Notes under the pieces: generated by a model
What the model saw: the letters and a program-made list of their open reading frames with translations, nothing else
Databases searched by the model: none
What the model was told of the DNA's origin: nothing
Made by a program: the position numbers and the translations under genes
Part shown: positions 42,782-53,082 of the stretch, piece by piece
Numbering within the stretch: the first letter of the stretch is position 1
How the letters are laid out: the number at the start of each line of letters is the position of its first letter
Assembly: GCA_016342585.1 (NCBI GenBank)
Contig: JAEINK010000010.1
Location: 1-64,000, forward strand
Length of the DNA stretch: 64,000 nt
Origin: Spirochaetales bacterium
GTDB taxonomy: Bacteria > Spirochaetota > Spirochaetia > UBA9216
Direction of reading: 5' to 3'

Positions 42782-43624
42782 ATGAGATATCTACCGGACT
42801 TTTTTTATTGCGAGGCAGTTATCAAACAGATCCAAAAGATCCTTTTCTTTTCTATTACCATTATACTTATTTGCTGGTTTGTAGCAACTTCATGTACAGG
42901 ATACCCATGGAATGAGTTTAATAGTCAGGAAGACGGTTTAAATAATAGCAAAGTGGAGACAGAGGTTTCGATCAAAAAAAATCTTAACCAGTCTGACTCC
43001 GTACAATACAGTAGTTCAAATGAACAAAATTCCCGGATAGTGCTGGCTGAATACCTGGAAGATGAACCCGATTATGGTCTTGCCCTCTACCGTTTTCCCG
43101 AATTCAGAGAAAATGTAGTAGCATTCTATTCTGAAGAGACAGGTTCGGAGAGTATCGCTCTCCTGATCCTTCAGGCGGCGGAAGCTCATGATATTCCCCT
43201 CTCCCTGGCGTTTTCACTGGCCTGGGTGGAGAGCCGGTATAATCCGCAAGCGGTGAATTATAACTCAAGTTCAATCGATCGGGGCCTTTTTCAGTTGAAC
43301 AGTCGCTCCTTTCCAGGGTTAACCGAGGATGAGTTTTTTGATCCTGCGGTAAATTCAGGTTTTGGGATGGATTACCTTCGCCAATGCCTGGAAGCCGGAG
43401 ATACGGAGATCGTTGCCCTGGCCATGTACAATGCCGGGCGGGCCCGGGTTTCCGGGCGGGGAACACCTCTTATGACCCTTGAGTATATTTCAAAGATACT
43501 TGAATACCAGGAAGGGCTTGAAGAGCGGTTTTCAGACCATCTGATCAAGGGCCGGGGCCAGAAAGTTGCTTTTAAGTCCCCTCTTAATACTGTACCTGTT
43601 GACAGAAACAAGGGGATCAAATAG
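42782..43624 (+). CDS. Lytic transglycosylase (SLT domain), probable lipoprotein
   Basis: 280 aa. An N-terminal hydrophobic stretch (about 17-37) ends in VATSC, a lipobox-like site, so it may be a lipoprotein. The SLT domain spans about residues 125-230: SLAWVESRYNPQAVN with the catalytic glutamate, SIDRGLFQLN, and ALAMYNAGRARVSG. It should cleave the glycan of peptidoglycan to 1,6-anhydromuramic ends. ATG 42782 gives a long polar N-terminus before the hydrophobic segment, and no ribosome-binding site is visible, so the start is uncertain. The AroF-PheA gene follows 10 bases after the stop. Confidence 0.85.
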   Translation: MRYLPDFFYCEAVIKQIQKILFFSITIILICWFVATSCTGYPWNEFNSQEDGLNNSKVETEVSIKKNLNQSDSVQYSSSNEQNSRIVLAEYLEDEPDYGLALYRFPEFRENVVAFYSEETGSESIALLILQAAEAHDIPLSLAFSLAWVESRYNPQAVNYNSSSIDRGLFQLNSRSFPGLTEDEFFDPAVNSGFGMDYLRQCLEAGDTEIVALAMYNAGRARVSGRGTPLMTLEYISKILEYQEGLEERFSDHLIKGRGQKVAFKSPLNTVPVDRNKGIK

Positions 43625-43627
43625 TTT
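43599..43627 (+). promoter_or_regulatory. Promoter of aroF-pheA fusion gene, leaderless geometry
   Basis: Perfect TTGACA (43599-43604), 17-base spacer, weak TAGTTT (43622-43627), then 7 bases to ATG 43635. It lies in the last codons of the transglycosylase gene. No Shine-Dalgarno. Confidence 0.5.
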
Positions 43628-43634
43628 CTATTAC

Positions 43635-45542
43635 ATGATTATTGTACTAGACCGCTTAATACGTGAAGATCAGAAAACGGCATTAATAAGTTTTCTGGAA
43701 GATAAAGGTTTCAAGGTAAGAGAGATCATCGGGGAAGAGGAAACAATCCTCGGTGCCGTCGGTTCAATCTCCCTGGATCCCCGAGTCATTGAAGTAAAAC
43801 CCGGTGTTATCAGGGTTATTCCCATAACCAAGGCCTATAAGTTAGCCTCCCGGGAACTCAAAAAGGGTGATACCATTATTAATTCCGGAGGAATTCGGAT
43901 AGGGGGACCTCGGATTAGTGTTATCGCCGGTCCCTGTGCTGTTGAGTCCAGAGAGCAGATCATGGAAGCCGCTTTGGCTGTCCGGGATTCCGGAGCCATC
44001 GCACTTCGTGGCGGGGCGTACAAACCCCGAACATCCCCCTATTCATTTCAGGGGCTTGGTGAAGAGGGCTTGAAATACCTCCGGGAAGCCGGTGATAAAT
44101 ATGGTCTCCTGGTGACCACTGAAATCGTCTCTTCCGAAACAGCCGATATGATGACCGATTATGTAGATATCTTTCAGATCGGTGCCCGAAATATGCAGAA
44201 CTTTGAACTACTCAAGAAGGTCGGTTCCCTGGGAAAACCCGTTGTTGTTAAACGAGGACTTTCGGCTACCATCGAAGAGTGGCTTATGGCTGCCGAATAC
44301 CTGATGGCCCATGGAACGGAGGATGTAATCCTCTGTGAACGGGGAATAAGAACCTTTGAGACCTATACCCGAAATACCCTGGATCTTTCAGCGATTCCTG
44401 TTGTTAAGAAGTTGAGCCACCTGCCGGTAATTGTTGATCCAAGCCATGCTACAGGACTTCGGGGAAAGGTTTTACCCATGGCTCTGGCGGCTGTAGCGGC
44501 CGGTGCGGATGGTCTTATGGTAGAAGTTCATCCTCACCCGGATCAGGCCCTCTCTGATGGACCTCAGTCTCTCTATCCGGAACAATTCGAGAAGCTCATG
44601 CGTGATATTGAGGCTCTCTGTCCTGTAATCGGAAAGGATCTGGAGCTTATTCCTGCTGATCGAAGATCTACTATTCAATTAAAGACAACGGCCCTTACGA
44701 AGGATGCTTCGGAAATCACGGTCTCCTTTCAGGGCGAACATGGGGCCTTCAGTGAAAAGGCCCTGAACAGATATTTCGAGGGAGAAAAGACCACAGCCAA
44801 AGGGTGTTCAGGATTCAGGGACGTTTTTCGTGATGTTGTGACGGGAACGGCCGATTACGGTATTATCCCTATTGAGAACTCTTTGGCCGGTTCAATCCAT
44901 GAAAATTATGACCTCCTGATACAGCATCCGGATATTCAGATAATCGGTGAGAAGATGCTTCGGGTTCAGCATAGCCTGATTGGTTTTCCCGATACAGATA
45001 TTGAGAGTATAACCAGAGTCTATTCCCACCCGCAGGGCCTTGCTCAATGTGCGAAATTCCTGGATCGGCATGAAAATATGGAGAAAGTGCCATATTACGA
45101 TACTGCCGGTTCGGTGGCCTATGTTGCCCGGGATAAGGATACCACAAAGGCCGCTATTGCCAATGCCGATGCTGCCGGGTATTACGGTCTTTCCGTATTG
45201 AAAGAGGGGATTGAAACAAATCCGAATAATTATACCCGGTTCTTTGTTATTGCAAGGAGTGGACAGCATGCCCAGCCCGAAGAGGGAACCAAGGCATCAT
45301 TCATCTTCTCCTTGCCGAGTAAGCCGGGAACCCTCTTTGAGTGTATTCGGATATTTGCCGAGGAAAAACTAAATATGACCAAGATGGAATCCCGGCCCAT
45401 AATCGGGAAACCCTGGAAATATATGTTCTATGTGGATGTTGAAGTACCGAAAGGTGAGATCTCCAGCCTTAGAAAGGGGATTGAAAGGCTCTCTTCAGAA
45501 ACCGAAGATTTCAGAACTCTGGGAATATACACTCAGAGATAA
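43635..45542 (+). CDS. Fused DAHP synthase and prephenate dehydratase (AroF-PheA)
   Basis: 635 aa. Residues 1-85 form the ferredoxin-like regulatory domain of type I-beta DAHP synthases. About 90-345 is the DAHP synthase barrel ([50 protein letters not shown]). About 360-540 is prephenate dehydratase ([41 protein letters not shown]). About 553-630 is an ACT domain ([30 protein letters not shown]) that should bind phenylalanine. Thus the first shikimate step and the penultimate Phe step are on one chain, without chorismate mutase. ATG 43635 starts the family sequence; the frame from 43566 is not supported. Ends near a strong terminator. Confidence 0.92.
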   Translation: MIIVLDRLIREDQKTALISFLEDKGFKVREIIGEEETILGAVGSISLDPRVIEVKPGVIRVIPITKAYKLASRELKKGDTIINSGGIRIGGPRISVIAGPCAVESREQIMEAALAVRDSGAIALRGGAYKPRTSPYSFQGLGEEGLKYLREAGDKYGLLVTTEIVSSETADMMTDYVDIFQIGARNMQNFELLKKVGSLGKPVVVKRGLSATIEEWLMAAEYLMAHGTEDVILCERGIRTFETYTRNTLDLSAIPVVKKLSHLPVIVDPSHATGLRGKVLPMALAAVAAGADGLMVEVHPHPDQALSDGPQSLYPEQFEKLMRDIEALCPVIGKDLELIPADRRSTIQLKTTALTKDASEITVSFQGEHGAFSEKALNRYFEGEKTTAKGCSGFRDVFRDVVTGTADYGIIPIENSLAGSIHENYDLLIQHPDIQIIGEKMLRVQHSLIGFPDTDIESITRVYSHPQGLAQCAKFLDRHENMEKVPYYDTAGSVAYVARDKDTTKAAIANADAAGYYGLSVLKEGIETNPNNYTRFFVIARSGQHAQPEEGTKASFIFSLPSKPGTLFECIRIFAEEKLNMTKMESRPIIGKPWKYMFYVDVEVPKGEISSLRKGIERLSSETEDFRTLGIYTQR

Positions 45543-45600
45543 TACTTCAATATTGTCCTTAAACCGCTGGTTTAAAGTCCGAATAAAAGCACCTTAAACA

Positions 45601-45627
45601 AAAAAGACTCCTCATCGGAGTCTTTTT
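45601..45627. terminator. Bidirectional terminator after aroF-pheA
   Basis: GACTCC-TCATC-GGAGTC extended by A and T runs on both sides (AAAAA...TTTTT). It serves aroF-pheA on the plus strand and could act for the convergent minus-strand gene. Between 45628 and 45739 there are two further short inverted repeats (CGTAA/TTACG, GATAC/GTATC) and nothing that I can name. Confidence 0.85.
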
Positions 45628-45739
45628 ATTCGAGCCGGGTTTAATACCGCTTAGCTTGCTGCGTAATGATTTCCTTACGAGATCGACGATACCTGCTGAC
45701 AAGTATCTCAGCCGAACCTGCTCCGGGGAGAGTCATTTA

Positions 45740-47146
45740 TCAGTTGTCGATGCCGAGGCGTTTAAGCTGTTCCTGCTCCTCCATCCTGGTTGAGTAGTCA
45801 AACCGTTTTGAATTGGTTCTTTTGATACAGCTTTTAATATTCTCAATATCCTTATCAAGGGAGGCAAGTTTCCCCCTCTGATCCCTGGTGGCTTCTGTTT
45901 TCAGGTAGGTTTCGATGGGGTTCAGGAAGGAGCAGGTTTTCTGCAGATCAACAACCCTGTCGGCAATATATTTAAAAAGTTCTTCTTCACTGGCGGCCTT
46001 GAGTTTTTGAAATGTCTGGCTCATCTCGGTTCCACAAGCCTGCAGTAAACGCCCCTGTTTACTTACCTTCTCATTGAATGCATTGAAGTCAATTCTTACG
46101 GTTTTTGAAAGTGAGGTCTCCTCTTCAAAAATTTCAAGATCCATAATGAATTTGCCCTGTTCCTTGGAAACCATATTCTTCAGCCATTTTTTGAACTTTT
46201 CTCCAAAGCTCTCTTTCTTATTCTCAAGTATATTGAAATTGGATCTTACCTTTGTCATTGCCTGATCAAGGTAAATCCCTCCGGAGGCAAGGATCTTCAA
46301 GGCATCGGTAAGGAGTGATTTATGGGTTACCTCTTTCTTTTTTACCCTCTTTTTCTCTTTTGACTGATATTTTGATAAAAGTTCCTGCTGAAGCTGACTG
46401 CCGTTTTCCGAGTATAACTCTTCAAGCATCTCTTTTACGAGGTCCGAGTAGAAAGGGGTTCCTTTTTTGATGGCTGTGTATTTCTGTCTTACACGCTTTA
46501 TAGCACCTTCAGGGTTCTCAAGGTAACCTTTTTGATCAAGGTCGAGTTCAGGGATAACCGCCTGCCTGATGTCCTGCTTATAGGCCTCTCGGTGATAGGA
46601 TGATAACTCCTTCAGATCCCTGAGGATGAGTTTTGTATGCTTCGCCAGCCCCTGAACAGCCGATTTCAGAATTCCATGGGATACCTGATCAGACTCCATG
46701 GGGATCTTATTGATCATTTCAAAAAGAATACTTGTATTCGGATCGGAAGATGTTGGCCCGCCCTCCCATTTTATATAGGTGGCCAGCGAGGCCAGGGTTT
46801 TAATCCTTTTCATATTCAGGAACTCAATACTGAACTGATAATAATGATTCAGGAATTCAAGCTGGCTTTCGAAGTTTGAAATTCGAATACTCATTTGCAT
46901 CCCTTTATCATTTTCAGCAACATCACCCTGATCAGGGATGGTTATTTCTGAAATTTTCTGTTCATATTTGTAGGGATCTTCTGAAAGGAGGGACTTTCTA
47001 ACAAGCACATTGAAAACGGTCTGCACCGATTTATAATAGATGGCAAAGTTTTCATGAATTCTCTCAAGGAGAACCTCTTCTATCAGCTTACACTTTTGTG
47101 CCAGTAAATCTTCCATTTCCAGAACAAATTCTTGATTATCTTCCAT
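45740..47146 (-). CDS. Unrecognised 468-aa helical cytoplasmic protein
   Basis: I do not recognise this family. The protein is almost entirely alpha-helical by composition: rich in Glu, Lys, Leu and Gln, with a coiled-coil-like C-terminus (about 390-468) and a strongly basic patch QSKEKKRVKKKEVTHKS near residue 270. There is no signal peptide, membrane segment or catalytic motif. It is acidic at both ends. No Shine-Dalgarno is seen, and a promoter-like sequence ends 7 to 9 bases before ATG. It is divergent from the DUF4416 gene across 54 bases. A structural or scaffold role is possible but unsupported. Confidence 0.7.
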   Translation of the reverse strand: MEDNQEFVLEMEDLLAQKCKLIEEVLLERIHENFAIYYKSVQTVFNVLVRKSLLSEDPYKYEQKISEITIPDQGDVAENDKGMQMSIRISNFESQLEFLNHYYQFSIEFLNMKRIKTLASLATYIKWEGGPTSSDPNTSILFEMINKIPMESDQVSHGILKSAVQGLAKHTKLILRDLKELSSYHREAYKQDIRQAVIPELDLDQKGYLENPEGAIKRVRQKYTAIKKGTPFYSDLVKEMLEELYSENGSQLQQELLSKYQSKEKKRVKKKEVTHKSLLTDALKILASGGIYLDQAMTKVRSNFNILENKKESFGEKFKKWLKNMVSKEQGKFIMDLEIFEEETSLSKTVRIDFNAFNEKVSKQGRLLQACGTEMSQTFQKLKAASEEELFKYIADRVVDLQKTCSFLNPIETYLKTEATRDQRGKLASLDKDIENIKSCIKRTNSKRFDYSTRMEEQEQLKRLGIDN

Positions 47147-47153
47147 AGATTAT

Positions 47154-47182
47154 AGATTATCTGATAAAATGAAAACATTCAA
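47154..47182 (-). promoter_or_regulatory. Candidate promoter of the 468-aa protein gene
   Basis: Minus strand: TTGAAT (47182-47177), 17 bases, TAATCT (47159-47154), 7 bases to ATG. An overlapping choice is TTGTTG-18-GATAAT with 9 bases to ATG. Either gives a leaderless or nearly leaderless mRNA. Confidence 0.35.
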
Positions 47183-47200
47183 CAAATATCTGGAGGCAAC

Positions 47201-47725
47201 ATGGGGAAGATAGACGAGTTTGTTAAGGAGAAACTGATTACAGGTTTACTCCTCTCCTCATCCATTGATATTGATAAATTAAAGGTGGACCTTGAAAATG
47301 CGTGGGGTCCTATAGATTATATGAGTCCGGAAGTTCCTTTCGATTTTACCTCATACTACGATGGGGAGATGGGGCCTGGAATTCGGAGATACTACCTCTC
47401 TTTTGAAACATTAGTTTCACCTGAGGCATTAAGCCAGATAAAAATAAAATCCAATGAAATGGAGTTCCCTTATATGTCGGGAGAAAACCGGCAGGTTAAT
47501 ATTGATCCGGGGCTTCTTTCATTAAAAAGGCTGATTCTGGCATCTTCCAAGGATGCAGGGCATCGAATCCCCCTCTCTTCCGGTATTTATGGGGAAGTAA
47601 CCCTTGTTTATCAATCCAAAGGATTCAAAACCCTCGACTGGACATATCCCGATTATAAAAGTGATTTCTGTCGGGAAGAGATGAAGAAGGTGAGGGAAAT
47701 ATATAAAAAACAGCTTCGAAACTGA
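47201..47725 (+). CDS. DUF4416 family protein
   Basis: 174 aa. Conserved pattern of the family: GPIDYMSPEVPFDFTSYYDGEMGPGIRRYYLSFE (about 38-72), then VNIDPGLLSLKRLILASSKDAGHRIPLSSGIYGEVTLVY and DWTYPDYKS. Cytoplasmic, function unknown. The family occurs mainly in spirochaetes, deltaproteobacteria and other deep lineages. GGAGG lies four bases before ATG. It is followed after about 40 bases by a lipoprotein gene with its own GGGAGG. Confidence 0.88.
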   Translation: MGKIDEFVKEKLITGLLLSSSIDIDKLKVDLENAWGPIDYMSPEVPFDFTSYYDGEMGPGIRRYYLSFETLVSPEALSQIKIKSNEMEFPYMSGENRQVNIDPGLLSLKRLILASSKDAGHRIPLSSGIYGEVTLVYQSKGFKTLDWTYPDYKSDFCREEMKKVREIYKKQLRN

Positions 47726-47768
47726 ATCAATCTGCCGATTTTCCGGGTCTTATATTCCGGGAGGCTGT

Positions 47769-48599
47769 ATGAAAAGTAAAAATCCACCTTTTTCCCTCTT
47801 GGTTCTCCTTTTTTTCCTCTATTCAAGCCTTACAGGATGCTCCTGTCCCCTTAATGAAAGGGCTGTTCATCTCGTTCTTCCGGAGCTTCCGGACTCCTGG
47901 GAAAGTTTTCATGAAGTAATTACATTCCGGATTATATACCCCGGAGAGGATGGTAAAAGAAGAACCCTTGAAGGAGTCCTCCCCGGTGATGAGCCGGTGG
48001 TGATTATCCCTAAGCAGGCCAACTATCCGATCCTGGCCCAGCCCTGCTTTACCCCATCGAATATACCCTCTGGCGGAATGAGACCTGCCGGTGGTTTATA
48101 TCCGGAAGCCTTAAATGAACAGACCTTCTTTAGACTTACCTGGGCGGATGGGTTCCTGGCAGAGTGTATGCTGGAAATTGGAGAGAAAACCGGGTGGGAG
48201 ACGGGGATAAACTCTTCAAAATTAAGACGGACTATTCTTGATGTTTCAAGTGGGGATCCCTGGTATATTGAGAAGCGAAAACTCCTGCGTCCTCTCCTTT
48301 ACGGCAGGTTCTATGGAGGATTCGTATCCGGAGCATCACAATATCCGGTTGTGATCCCAGGAAATATTTCGGGGAGTATTAATGAAGATTTTCGGGAAGA
48401 AAAATTTGAATGGGCAATCGGGGACCCCCTCTTTAACAGTGGGGTTCACAGGCTGCAAAATAATGGTATAACCACCCTCCTTCTTCATCCGGGGTTTCAC
48501 AGACTAATCGGTAGAGGTGGAGGAGAGTGGATGGACATATACATCGATGAGGAAGGGGAGGTTGCTTTGGCAGTGTATGCTGGCGCAACCGGCCAATAA
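47769..48599 (+). CDS. Hypothetical lipoprotein
   Basis: 276 aa. The signal peptide with lipobox LTGC (Cys24) is followed at once by a second Cys. The mature part has mixed beta-type sequence (ERAVHLVLPELPDSWESFHEVITFRIIYPGEDG), one aromatic-rich stretch (LLYGRFYGGF) and no motif that I recognise. GGGAGG precedes ATG at five bases. Probably co-transcribed with the DUF4416 gene. It is convergent with the peptidase gene, with 8 bases between stops. Confidence 0.7.
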   Translation: MKSKNPPFSLLVLLFFLYSSLTGCSCPLNERAVHLVLPELPDSWESFHEVITFRIIYPGEDGKRRTLEGVLPGDEPVVIIPKQANYPILAQPCFTPSNIPSGGMRPAGGLYPEALNEQTFFRLTWADGFLAECMLEIGEKTGWETGINSSKLRRTILDVSSGDPWYIEKRKLLRPLLYGRFYGGFVSGASQYPVVIPGNISGSINEDFREEKFEWAIGDPLFNSGVHRLQNNGITTLLLHPGFHRLIGRGGGEWMDIYIDEEGEVALAVYAGATGQ

Positions 48600-48607
48600 A
48601 TCCATCC

Positions 48608-49756
48608 CTAATCGATTAAATGAAATATTTTACTATTGGTAAGGCATTCTGAACCGGTTTCAGTGATAAGAAAATCATTTTCCCATCTGACCCCGCCTTC
48701 GGCTTCGTGATAAAGGCCCGGCTCGATTGTTACAACCATTCCAGCCTCAAGCACAACGGGATCCTTGCCGTTTCTTAAGGTTGGGGCCTCGTGTACATCC
48801 AGACCGTAGCTATGGCCGAGAGCGTGGGGCATAACCCACCCGCCCTTCTTGAAAACGTCAGTTGCTTTATCAGCAACCGCCATGGTCGTAACCCCCGGTG
48901 CGAGCATCTCTGATGAAGCGGTATAAGCTTTTTCAACCAGGGAGATCATCTCCTCCTGTTTTTCGGAGAGAGGGCCTTTTACAAATGAGGCGGTAATATC
49001 GGTGGTATACCCTTTATAGTTTACTCCAAAATCCACCAGGGACATCCCCTTTGTGGCGAAGGGGCCTGCGGTATAGAGGGGGAAGGCATGAATACCCCAG
49101 CTGCGATCGGGGCCTGCTGCAATGGTTTCAAAACCGGTTCCCTCGCAGCCGAGGGTCCTCGACCTTCGTTCAATAAAGAGGGCAATATCGATCTCGGTAT
49201 GAATTTCCCCTTTTTTCACAGCCATCTCCAGCTCATCCAAAAGTCTGTTGGTAAGCCTGGAACCCTCACGGATAATGGCAAGCTCTTCTTCATCCTTCAC
49301 CATTCTAAGAGCGGCCAGGTTGGATTCAAAACCCGTTTTCCGGCAGAGATACTCCATACCGCTGAAATTTACAAAGCTGTGGTGGGGAAGGGCCGAGGGG
49401 AGTTCAACCCTGGACCCCGCCGGAATACCCTCTTTTTCAAGAAGTTTTGACACCGCGTTCTCGAAGAGTCTGTCGAACTCAGTGTAGCCGATTATCTCAT
49501 CAGCACAGGCAATCTTACCAGCCAGTATTTCATCCCAGGGTACCAGAATCGACTTGTCCTCTCTTCCTGCCCCTTTACCGGGGATAATGAAAAGAAGGGC
49601 ATCCATAGGCATTCCCGAAAGGTAGCGGAGATTTGCCGTCCTGCTTCCTTCTTTGTCTTCGATTACCGCGGCTGCGATGTTTTCCTTTTCTAAATACCGG
49701 CAGATCTTTTCGATCCGCCGGCCATATATTATCTTTTCGTCTTTTCTATTTTGCAA
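48608..49756 (-). CDS. M24-family Xaa-Pro aminopeptidase
   Basis: 382 aa. An N-terminal creatinase-like domain (about 1-145) precedes the pita-bread metallopeptidase domain with its two-metal ligands: [18 protein letters not shown] (Asp, Asp), [13 protein letters not shown] (His), [25 protein letters not shown] (Glu, Glu). It should remove N-terminal residues before proline. The only start upstream of the domain is TTG 49756, which overlaps the last codons of leuS by 11 bases, so translation is coupled to leuS. Confidence 0.9.
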   Translation of the reverse strand: MQNRKDEKIIYGRRIEKICRYLEKENIAAAVIEDKEGSRTANLRYLSGMPMDALLFIIPGKGAGREDKSILVPWDEILAGKIACADEIIGYTEFDRLFENAVSKLLEKEGIPAGSRVELPSALPHHSFVNFSGMEYLCRKTGFESNLAALRMVKDEEELAIIREGSRLTNRLLDELEMAVKKGEIHTEIDIALFIERRSRTLGCEGTGFETIAAGPDRSWGIHAFPLYTAGPFATKGMSLVDFGVNYKGYTTDITASFVKGPLSEKQEEMISLVEKAYTASSEMLAPGVTTMAVADKATDVFKKGGWVMPHALGHSYGLDVHEAPTLRNGKDPVVLEAGMVVTIEPGLYHEAEGGVRWENDFLITETGSECLTNSKIFHLID

Positions 49757-52256
49757 CGATATTCACCAGTTTATCCGGAACGGCGATAACCTTTACCACC
49801 GTCTTTCCCTCGATAAATCCCTGTATTCGTTTATTTGCCATGGCTGTTTTCTCAAGGCTTGCTTTGTCGAGGCCTGCCGGGAGCTGAATTTTCTCCCTTA
49901 CCTTTCCATTGACCTGAATGACGATTGTTTTTTCATCTTCCAGGGTAAGTTCTTCCTTCCAGGTCGGATAGGTTTCATAGGTCAGGGTCTCTTTATGACC
50001 CAGCTTATTCCATAACTCCTCACCAAGGTGGGGGGCATAGGGGGCCAGGAGAAGAATGAACGGTTCCCAGAGGTTCTTATTCAGGTTCTCTTCTTTATAC
50101 AGCTCATTTACAAAGATCATCATCTGGGCAATGGCGGTATTAAACTCAAGATCCCCCGTATCGTTGCTCACCTTTTTAATGGTCTGATGAAGGTGCTTTA
50201 TCATGGAAGAGGAAGGTTTTGTCGTAACAAGTTCCCGCTCGGAAAGTCTCCAGACTCGGTCGAGGAATCTATGAACACCCACAACACCCTTGGTTGACCA
50301 GGGTTTGGAAACCTGCAGGGGCCCCATGAACATCTCGTACAGACGCATGGAGTCGGAACCGAACTCACCGATAATCTCGTCGGGGTTGATAACATTTTTA
50401 AGGCTTTTGGACATCTTGGCAACAACCTGGAAAACCTCTTCCCCTGTTGATATTTCAAAGTATTTCCCGGTTTCCCGCTCTTCGATCTCATCGGTGGGAA
50501 CGAGGGATTTATCCTTTCTCTGGTAGGCAAAACTCGTGATCATTCCCTGATTGATTAGCCTGGCAAAAGGTTCTGCGTCCTTAACCACACCAATCTCGTG
50601 AAGAACCTTATGCCAGAACCGGGCATACAGAAGGTGGAGAACCGCATGTTCGGCTCCTCCCACATACAGGTCTACGGGCATCCAGTAGTCCATCTTTTCC
50701 TGGGAGGCGAAAGCCTCGTCGTTTTTCGGATCGATATAACGGAGGTAGTACCAGCATGAACCCGCCCACTGGGGCATGGTGTTGGTTTCCCTCCTTCCGG
50801 GACCGCCGCATTCGGGACAGGTTGTATTTACCCATTCCTCAATATTCGCCAGGGGGGATTCTCCCGTTCCGGCGGGCGTATAACTTTCAACTTCCGGCAG
50901 GGTCAGAGGAAGCTCTGATTCGGGAAGGGGAACAATGCCGCATTTATCACAATGAACAAGGGGGATGGGTTCTCCCCAGTATCTCTGCCGTGCAAAAATC
51001 CAGTCACGCAGTTTGTAGTTAACCGCCTTGGTTCCCATCTCCCGTTCTTCAAGCCAGGCTATCATGGCAGAGATAGCCTCTTCTTTATTCATTCCATCCA
51101 TAAATCCCGAGTTCACATGGGTTCCATCCTCGGTCCACGCCTCTTCCTGGACATTTCCGCCCTTTAAGACTTCGATAATCGGTAGATCGAACTCTTTGGC
51201 GAACTCCCAGTCCCTCGTATCGTGGGCGGGAACCGCCATGATGGCACCGGAACCGTAGGAAATAAGAACATAATCGGCGATCCAAATGGGGATCTTCTGA
51301 TCATTTACAGGGTTGATGGCATAGGCTCCGGAGAAAACGCCGGTCTTCTCCTTGGCAAGGTCGGTCCGTTCAAGATCGGACTTTTTATTGGCCATATCGA
51401 TATAAGCCTCAACAGCCTCTTTTTTATCCGCAGAGGTTATCTTTGCCACAAGGGGGTGTTCGGGGGCAAGTACCATATAGGTCGCGCCAAAGAGGGTATC
51501 CGGTCTTGTTGTATAAACCTGGATCTCATCCTCGCTGTTTTCTACCTTGAAAACAACATCCGCCCCTTCACTTCTTCCAATCCAGTTCTTCTGCATAGCC
51601 TTAATGGCGCTGGACCATTCGAGACCATCAAGATCTTCCAGAAGCTGATCTCCGTATTCGGTGATCTTTAGTATCCACTGCCGAATATTCTTTCGACTTA
51701 CCTGGCTGTGGCACCTCTCGCATCTTCCGTCCTTCACCTCTTCATTGGCAAGACCTGTCAGGCAGGAGGGACACCAGTTGATTGGAGTCTGTGACTCATA
51801 GGCCAGACCCTTCTTGAAAATCTGAAGGAAGATCCACTGTGTCCATTTATAGTAATCCGGTTCACAGGTAGAGATCTCCCTGTCCCAGTCATAGGAAAAA
51901 CCCAGGGATTTGATCTGTTTTCTGAATTTTTCGATATTATCATTCGTCGAAATTTTTGGATGAGTTCCTGTCTTGATCGCATAGTTCTCTGCGGGAAGAC
52001 CAAAGGAGTCGAACCCCATGGGATGAAGGACATTATATCCGTTCATCCGGAGGTATCGACAGTATATATCGGTGGCCGTATATCCTTCAGGATGGCCCAC
52101 ATGGAGTCCCGCAGATGACGGGTAGGGGAACATGTCCAGGACGTATTTTCTCTTATCAGCAGGGAAGGACAAATCTTCGGTAACCTTAAAGGTCTTGTTC
52201 TCTTCCCAGTAGTTCTGCCATTTGGCTTCTATGTCTTTGAATGGGTATTTGCTCAT
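49746..52256 (-). CDS. leuS: Leucyl-tRNA synthetase
   Basis: Class Ia synthetase, about 836 aa. The HIGH-type motif reads [16 protein letters not shown] (about 45-60). The zinc-like cysteine module [22 protein letters not shown] is present, the editing domain includes [21 protein letters not shown], and KMSKS appears as [13 protein letters not shown] near 615. I chose ATG 52256 rather than 52265. The earlier ATG overlaps a good -10 box (TATCAT) of a promoter that ends 7 bases before 52256, and MSKYPF is the normal N-terminus. Confidence 0.96.
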   Translation of the reverse strand: MSKYPFKDIEAKWQNYWEENKTFKVTEDLSFPADKRKYVLDMFPYPSSAGLHVGHPEGYTATDIYCRYLRMNGYNVLHPMGFDSFGLPAENYAIKTGTHPKISTNDNIEKFRKQIKSLGFSYDWDREISTCEPDYYKWTQWIFLQIFKKGLAYESQTPINWCPSCLTGLANEEVKDGRCERCHSQVSRKNIRQWILKITEYGDQLLEDLDGLEWSSAIKAMQKNWIGRSEGADVVFKVENSEDEIQVYTTRPDTLFGATYMVLAPEHPLVAKITSADKKEAVEAYIDMANKKSDLERTDLAKEKTGVFSGAYAINPVNDQKIPIWIADYVLISYGSGAIMAVPAHDTRDWEFAKEFDLPIIEVLKGGNVQEEAWTEDGTHVNSGFMDGMNKEEAISAMIAWLEEREMGTKAVNYKLRDWIFARQRYWGEPIPLVHCDKCGIVPLPESELPLTLPEVESYTPAGTGESPLANIEEWVNTTCPECGGPGRRETNTMPQWAGSCWYYLRYIDPKNDEAFASQEKMDYWMPVDLYVGGAEHAVLHLLYARFWHKVLHEIGVVKDAEPFARLINQGMITSFAYQRKDKSLVPTDEIEERETGKYFEISTGEEVFQVVAKMSKSLKNVINPDEIIGEFGSDSMRLYEMFMGPLQVSKPWSTKGVVGVHRFLDRVWRLSERELVTTKPSSSMIKHLHQTIKKVSNDTGDLEFNTAIAQMMIFVNELYKEENLNKNLWEPFILLLAPYAPHLGEELWNKLGHKETLTYETYPTWKEELTLEDEKTIVIQVNGKVREKIQLPAGLDKASLEKTAMANKRIQGFIEGKTVVKVIAVPDKLVNIVAK

Positions 52257-52263
52257 GGGTGGC

Positions 52264-52292
52264 ATGATACCTGTAGATGGAGGTTAGGTCAA
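52264..52292 (-). promoter_or_regulatory. Promoter of leuS, leaderless geometry
   Basis: Minus strand: TTGACC (52292-52287), 17-base spacer, TATCAT (52269-52264), 7 bases to ATG 52256. Same hexamers and spacing as the pepT promoter. No leader transcript, so no T-box is possible from this promoter. Confidence 0.65.
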
Positions 52293-52528
52293 TAAATGGA
52301 GGCCTTAAGGGGGCCTTCTATAGCCGTTCAATTTGTTTTTCGGCGGAGGTTTCCCCTAAACTGAATCCAAAGGATTCTGTCTTACAGTCCGACCTTTTCG
52401 CCGGTCCTGCTCTCCCCTCGCTTACGTCCATGGTGCTCCTGTTTTTCGGGACTTATGGGATGTGGAGAAATCAGAAAAAATTTTAATATACATAAAGTTG
52501 AGTTATAATTATAAAAAAGGAGTAATTT
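52293..52528. other. Intergenic stretch between leuS and secreted-protein gene
   Basis: Holds a direct repeat of GGCCTT, a GAATCC-AAA-GGATTC hairpin near 52365, and short frames on both strands (69 and 37 codons) that I do not accept as genes. An AT-rich promoter region follows, with TATAAT near 52505 and AAGGAG before the ATG of the next gene. Confidence 0.5.
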
Positions 52529-53065
52529 ATGAAAAGATATTCTATTTCGCTTATTTGTTTTTTTCTTTTGTGTACCTCTCTTATCGGCCAGGAAAACCGG
52601 CTCTCCGATGGCGATGTGGAAAAGTTTCTGAATACATTTCCAGTAATCATGGAAGAACTCGATGCTCTGGGACAGACCCTTGAGAGTACCGGTGAGAACT
52701 TCATTCTACCGGCCGCCGTGAGAACTTCCGAAGAGGCACAACAGATTTTCAGCCGACAAGGATGGGATGACAATTATTATGATAAAATCGGACTCATCCT
52801 TGAGGGGTATACTCTCTCCATCATGGAATCCGAGATGTTGACAGTCATGCCCGATATACAGGATGCTCTTGATGAAATCGATGCTACACCGGTCTCTCCC
52901 TACTTTACCGCTGAGATGAAAAAGCAGACCAGGGACATGATAGTGTCCGCCGTCAGAGGTATGGACCAGGCCCTTTTTGATGAAATGGATTCAATTGCTC
53001 CGGCCGATATGGAACAGATCCGTGTGCATAAGGATGAAATCAAGGAGATGCTGGATGGGTTTTAA
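52529..53065 (+). CDS. Small secreted protein, unrecognised
   Basis: 178 aa. Signal peptide MKRYSISLICFFLLCTSLIGQ with a likely cleavage after Gln. The mature part is acidic and helical (EKFLNTFPVIMEELDALGQTLE, ...MEQIRVHKDEIKEML). No lipobox and no recognised domain. AAGGAG precedes ATG at six bases. The alkyltransferase-like gene starts 17 bases after its stop. Confidence 0.7.
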   Translation: MKRYSISLICFFLLCTSLIGQENRLSDGDVEKFLNTFPVIMEELDALGQTLESTGENFILPAAVRTSEEAQQIFSRQGWDDNYYDKIGLILEGYTLSIMESEMLTVMPDIQDALDEIDATPVSPYFTAEMKKQTRDMIVSAVRGMDQALFDEMDSIAPADMEQIRVHKDEIKEMLDGF

Positions 53066-53082
53066 GGTCTAGGGAATATCCT

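Noticed and set aside
43566..43634. Upstream extension of the AroF-PheA frame
   Set aside because: It overlaps the transglycosylase end, adds a hydrophobic stretch foreign to DAHP synthases and contains the promoter.
52277..52486. 69-codon plus-strand frame between leuS and the secreted-protein gene
   Set aside because: It overlaps the leuS promoter on the other strand, has no RBS and no recognisable sequence. Kept only as part of an intergenic observation.
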